Source: an uncultured Clostridia bacterium (lineage in GTDB: Bacteria; Bacillota; Clostridia; Christensenellales; Aristaeellaceae). From it: a stretch of DNA of 7,211 bases. Positions 5,617-7,211 of this stretch are shown in pieces; position 1 is the stretch's first letter; the number at the start of each line of letters is the position of its first letter. The notes below the pieces were generated by a model. It did no database searches, had not been told where the DNA came from, and saw only the letters and a list, made by a program, of their open reading frames with translations. Position numbers and translations under genes: made by a program. The stretch is taken from assembly GCA_946410395.1 (NCBI GenBank), contig CAMKAE010000111.1, positions 1 to 7,211 of the forward strand. The letters run 5' to 3'.

Positions 5617-5645
5617 ATAGTATGGGATTCTCATGCATGAATCAA
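5617..5645 (-). promoter_or_regulatory. Promoter of the secreted hydrolase gene, with a palindrome in the spacer
   Basis: On the minus strand, TTGATT (5640-5645), a 17-base spacer and TACTAT (5617-5622) precede the gene. A perfect 10-base palindrome TCATGCATGA (5631-5640) covers the upstream half of the spacer and touches the -35 box, a position suited to a repressor site. Confidence 0.72.
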
Positions 5646-5735
5646 GACGTGCAGGCAAAGAAAGCCACACGGCGGGGGCTCGGGATAATACATACCTTTA
5701 TAGTACGGTTCTGCCAGAGCAGGTCACAAACGGGA

Positions 5736-5790
5736 GGGTTGGGCATACGCAACCCCCCGAAACCCGCAACCATGCGGGCTGTCGGGGGGT
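5736..5790 (-). terminator. Compound hairpin downstream of the CAP-domain gene, probable terminator
   Basis: On the minus strand a 9-bp stem ACCCCCCGA/TCGGGGGGT (5782-5790 with 5752-5760) encloses an inner 6-bp stem (5763-5768 with 5773-5778) and starts 28 bases after the CAP gene stop. A second hairpin (5736-5741 with 5750-5755) uses some of the same bases and excludes the first. There is no long U-tract after either. A terminator is the simplest reading. Confidence 0.6.
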
Positions 5791-5818
5791 CATATTGACT
5801 TGCCAGACGTGACTGTGA

Positions 5819-7021
5819 TCAGCGAACCCGGATCAGCGTAATGCCGGACACGCCGGCCAGACTGTCGGCTACACTGCCGACGGGGCAGAAGACCACCATG
5901 CCGGCAGGACAGCCGCTGAAGGCGTCCGGAGCAAACGTGAAGACATCCCCGTTGAAGGTCACCTGGCGGATGCGGCTGCCCGCAAAGACGCGGCTTCCCA
6001 AGACCTGCAGGCTATCGGGCACGGAGACGGCTTTAGCGGCAATGCCGCTGAGCGCTTCGCCGTCCAGCTCGGTGAGCTGCTCCGGAAGCACCGCGTCAGG
6101 CGTCAGACGATCAGGATATTGCACGGTCACCGGCAGGGAGAAAGACTGCCCCTGCAGGGCGCTTTCAAGACGGGTGCTGCCGAGCGCGGCGCCGGTGACG
6201 CCGTCCTCACTCACCGCGGCGCAGAGCGGATCGGCACTCTCCCAGGACGTGACAATGGAGACGGGAACCGTACGGTCGTCGGGCCAGGTTTGGGTCATGA
6301 CCAGCTCGCCTGTAAGCGTAGGCATGGGAACGGTTTCAGCGTACGCAAGCGTCATCTGGCTGCTGGAAGGCGCGAGACCGGTCAGACCGGTCACCAGGTC
6401 TTCGCTCACCGAAACGCTGGCGGTGACGACGGTATTGACAGGTGTCCCCGGGACTGCCGCGTCTTCGTCGATTCTCGCAAACTCCTGTGTCCAGAAATGA
6501 CAGTTGCCGATCCTGGCATAGCCAAAGCCGACGCGATTGAAGGATGTTGCAAGCATATTGCGGCGGTGACCTTGCCCTTCATAGGGGTCATTCGTCTCCT
6601 GCCAGGCTGTGAAAACCTCAGACGCTTCAACAAAACTGTTATAGCCGATGGCAATGTTCTCACCTGCAGACCAATAGAAATGGGTCAGCCTATCGTAAGC
6701 GGTGTAACAGCTTGAGCCGTCCGGCCTCTGGTGCGCGTAATACACTGCCAGCTCCGCCGCGCGCTGCATGGCTACCGCTTCCAGCTCGGCGTCATAGACC
6801 AGGGGCTCCAGGTCTGTGCACCAGGTCTTGGTCTCGTTATCGGCATTCCAGTACCAGGCGTCGCTGCCTGTGCGGAATGCATTGATCATGGAAACCATTT
6901 TGCGGGCTTCGGTTTGGTTGTAGGTGACCTCATATTGCACATCAAAGGTACCGCCTTCAGCCAGGACCGTTGCGGCTGCAAGCAGGATGCACAGCGACAG
7001 GGTTGCGATTCGCTTCAACAT
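5819..7021 (-). CDS. Exported CAP/SCP-domain protein with Big2-like and leucine-rich-repeat tail (400 aa)
   Basis: The start at 7021 has GGAGG (7031-7035) 9 bases upstream. Residues 1-21 are a signal peptide (VLA cut before E22). Residues ~36-183 are a CAP (SCP/PR-1, YkwD-like) domain: LVYDAELEAVAMQRAAELA (74-92), His97 in AHQRPDG, Glu121 in GENIAIGY, His152 in GHRRNML and VGFGYA...WTQEF (164-181). The conserved His/Glu cavity residues are therefore present. Residues ~229-301 resemble a bacterial Ig-like Big2 domain (SWESADPLCAAVSEDGVTGAALG). Residues ~329-390 match a single BspA-type leucine-rich repeat block (LQVLGSRVFAGSRIRQVTF... APDAFSGC). Bacterial CAP proteins are mostly of unknown activity, so a surface or adhesive role is inferred. 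No cell-wall sorting motif is seen and the protein ends at LIRVR. The gene is monocistronic with its own promoter. Confidence 0.93.
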   Translation of the reverse strand: MLKRIATLSLCILLAAATVLAEGGTFDVQYEVTYNQTEARKMVSMINAFRTGSDAWYWNADNETKTWCTDLEPLVYDAELEAVAMQRAAELAVYYAHQRPDGSSCYTAYDRLTHFYWSAGENIAIGYNSFVEASEVFTAWQETNDPYEGQGHRRNMLATSFNRVGFGYARIGNCHFWTQEFARIDEDAAVPGTPVNTVVTASVSVSEDLVTGLTGLAPSSSQMTLAYAETVPMPTLTGELVMTQTWPDDRTVPVSIVTSWESADPLCAAVSEDGVTGAALGSTRLESALQGQSFSLPVTVQYPDRLTPDAVLPEQLTELDGEALSGIAAKAVSVPDSLQVLGSRVFAGSRIRQVTFNGDVFTFAPDAFSGCPAGMVVFCPVGSVADSLAGVSGITLIRVR

Positions 7022-7055
7022 GGGCAGTTTCCTCCGGATCTCATTTGCTGCTTCC

Positions 7056-7084
7056 AGTTTACATCAAAACGCTGCATATGTCAA
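7056..7084 (-). promoter_or_regulatory. Promoter of the CAP-domain gene
   Basis: On the minus strand, a perfect TTGACA (7079-7084), a 17-base spacer and TAAACT (7056-7061) lie about 35 bases ahead of the start codon. Confidence 0.75.
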
Positions 7085-7166
7085 AGCATACTTGCAAGAC
7101 ATAATAAAGAAAACCTTTTTTGAATACACGTTCGAAAACATAATCTGAAACATTTCATTGGCGCTA

Positions 7167-7195
7167 TTGACACCCGGTGAGCCGTATAGTATACT
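7167..7195 (+). promoter_or_regulatory. Outward-facing promoter at the right edge
   Basis: TTGACA (7167-7172), a 17-base spacer and TATACT (7190-7195) form a near-consensus plus-strand promoter for a divergent gene beyond the window. The AT-rich 7085-7166 stretch separates it from the CAP gene promoter. Confidence 0.8.
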
Positions 7196-7211
7196 GATTT
7201 AGTCGGGATTC

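Noticed and set aside
5841..6715. Two long plus-strand frames opposite the CAP-domain gene
   Set aside because: They are shadows of a gene with a signal peptide, conserved CAP residues, promoter and ribosome binding site on the minus strand.

Overview
The window looks like chromosomal DNA from a Gram-positive-type, moderately GC-rich gut or rumen Clostridia relative, perhaps Christensenellales/Aristaeellaceae-like. This placement is inferred, not demonstrated. The signs are strong GGAGG-type ribosome binding sites, textbook TTGACA/TATAAT promoters with 17-base spacers, a one-piece tmRNA whose tag opens with Asp, a GH39 xylosidase, and secreted CAP/Big/leucine-rich-repeat and SH3-like proteins.

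Layout. At the left edge lies the 3' part of a GH39 beta-xylosidase (1-770, +), closed by a hairpin. Positions 815-1106 hold no gene but carry a compact family of inverted and direct repeats. A complete small transcription unit on the minus strand follows (promoter 1755-1783, terminator 1107-1145). It encodes two tiny single-pass membrane proteins: a 54-residue one with a GTG start and a 98-residue one whose tail is built from near-identical 11- and 15-residue helical repeats. Next, also on the minus strand, comes the trans-translation module. SmpB (2238-2714, with its own promoter) lies 21 bases ahead of a complete tmRNA gene (1869-2216), which ends in a strong terminator.

To the right are three separately promoted minus-strand genes for exported proteins: a 523-residue SH3-like protein (2822-4393), a small secreted alpha/beta hydrolase (4887-5573), and a CAP-domain protein with Big2-like and leucine-rich-repeat tails (5819-7021). 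Between the first two sits a plus-strand tRNA-Arg(CCG) with its own promoter and terminator. At the right edge a near-consensus plus-strand promoter (7167-7195) fires out of the window towards a gene that is not seen.

How the parts relate. SmpB and tmRNA work together to rescue stalled ribosomes. The other genes look independent, since most have their own promoter. The exported proteins suggest cell-envelope or extracellular functions and the GH39 enzyme hemicellulose breakdown. I found no phage, CRISPR, transposase or defence genes. The least explained items are the paired small membrane proteins, the repeat cluster at 887-1005, and the mutually exclusive hairpins at 5736-5790.
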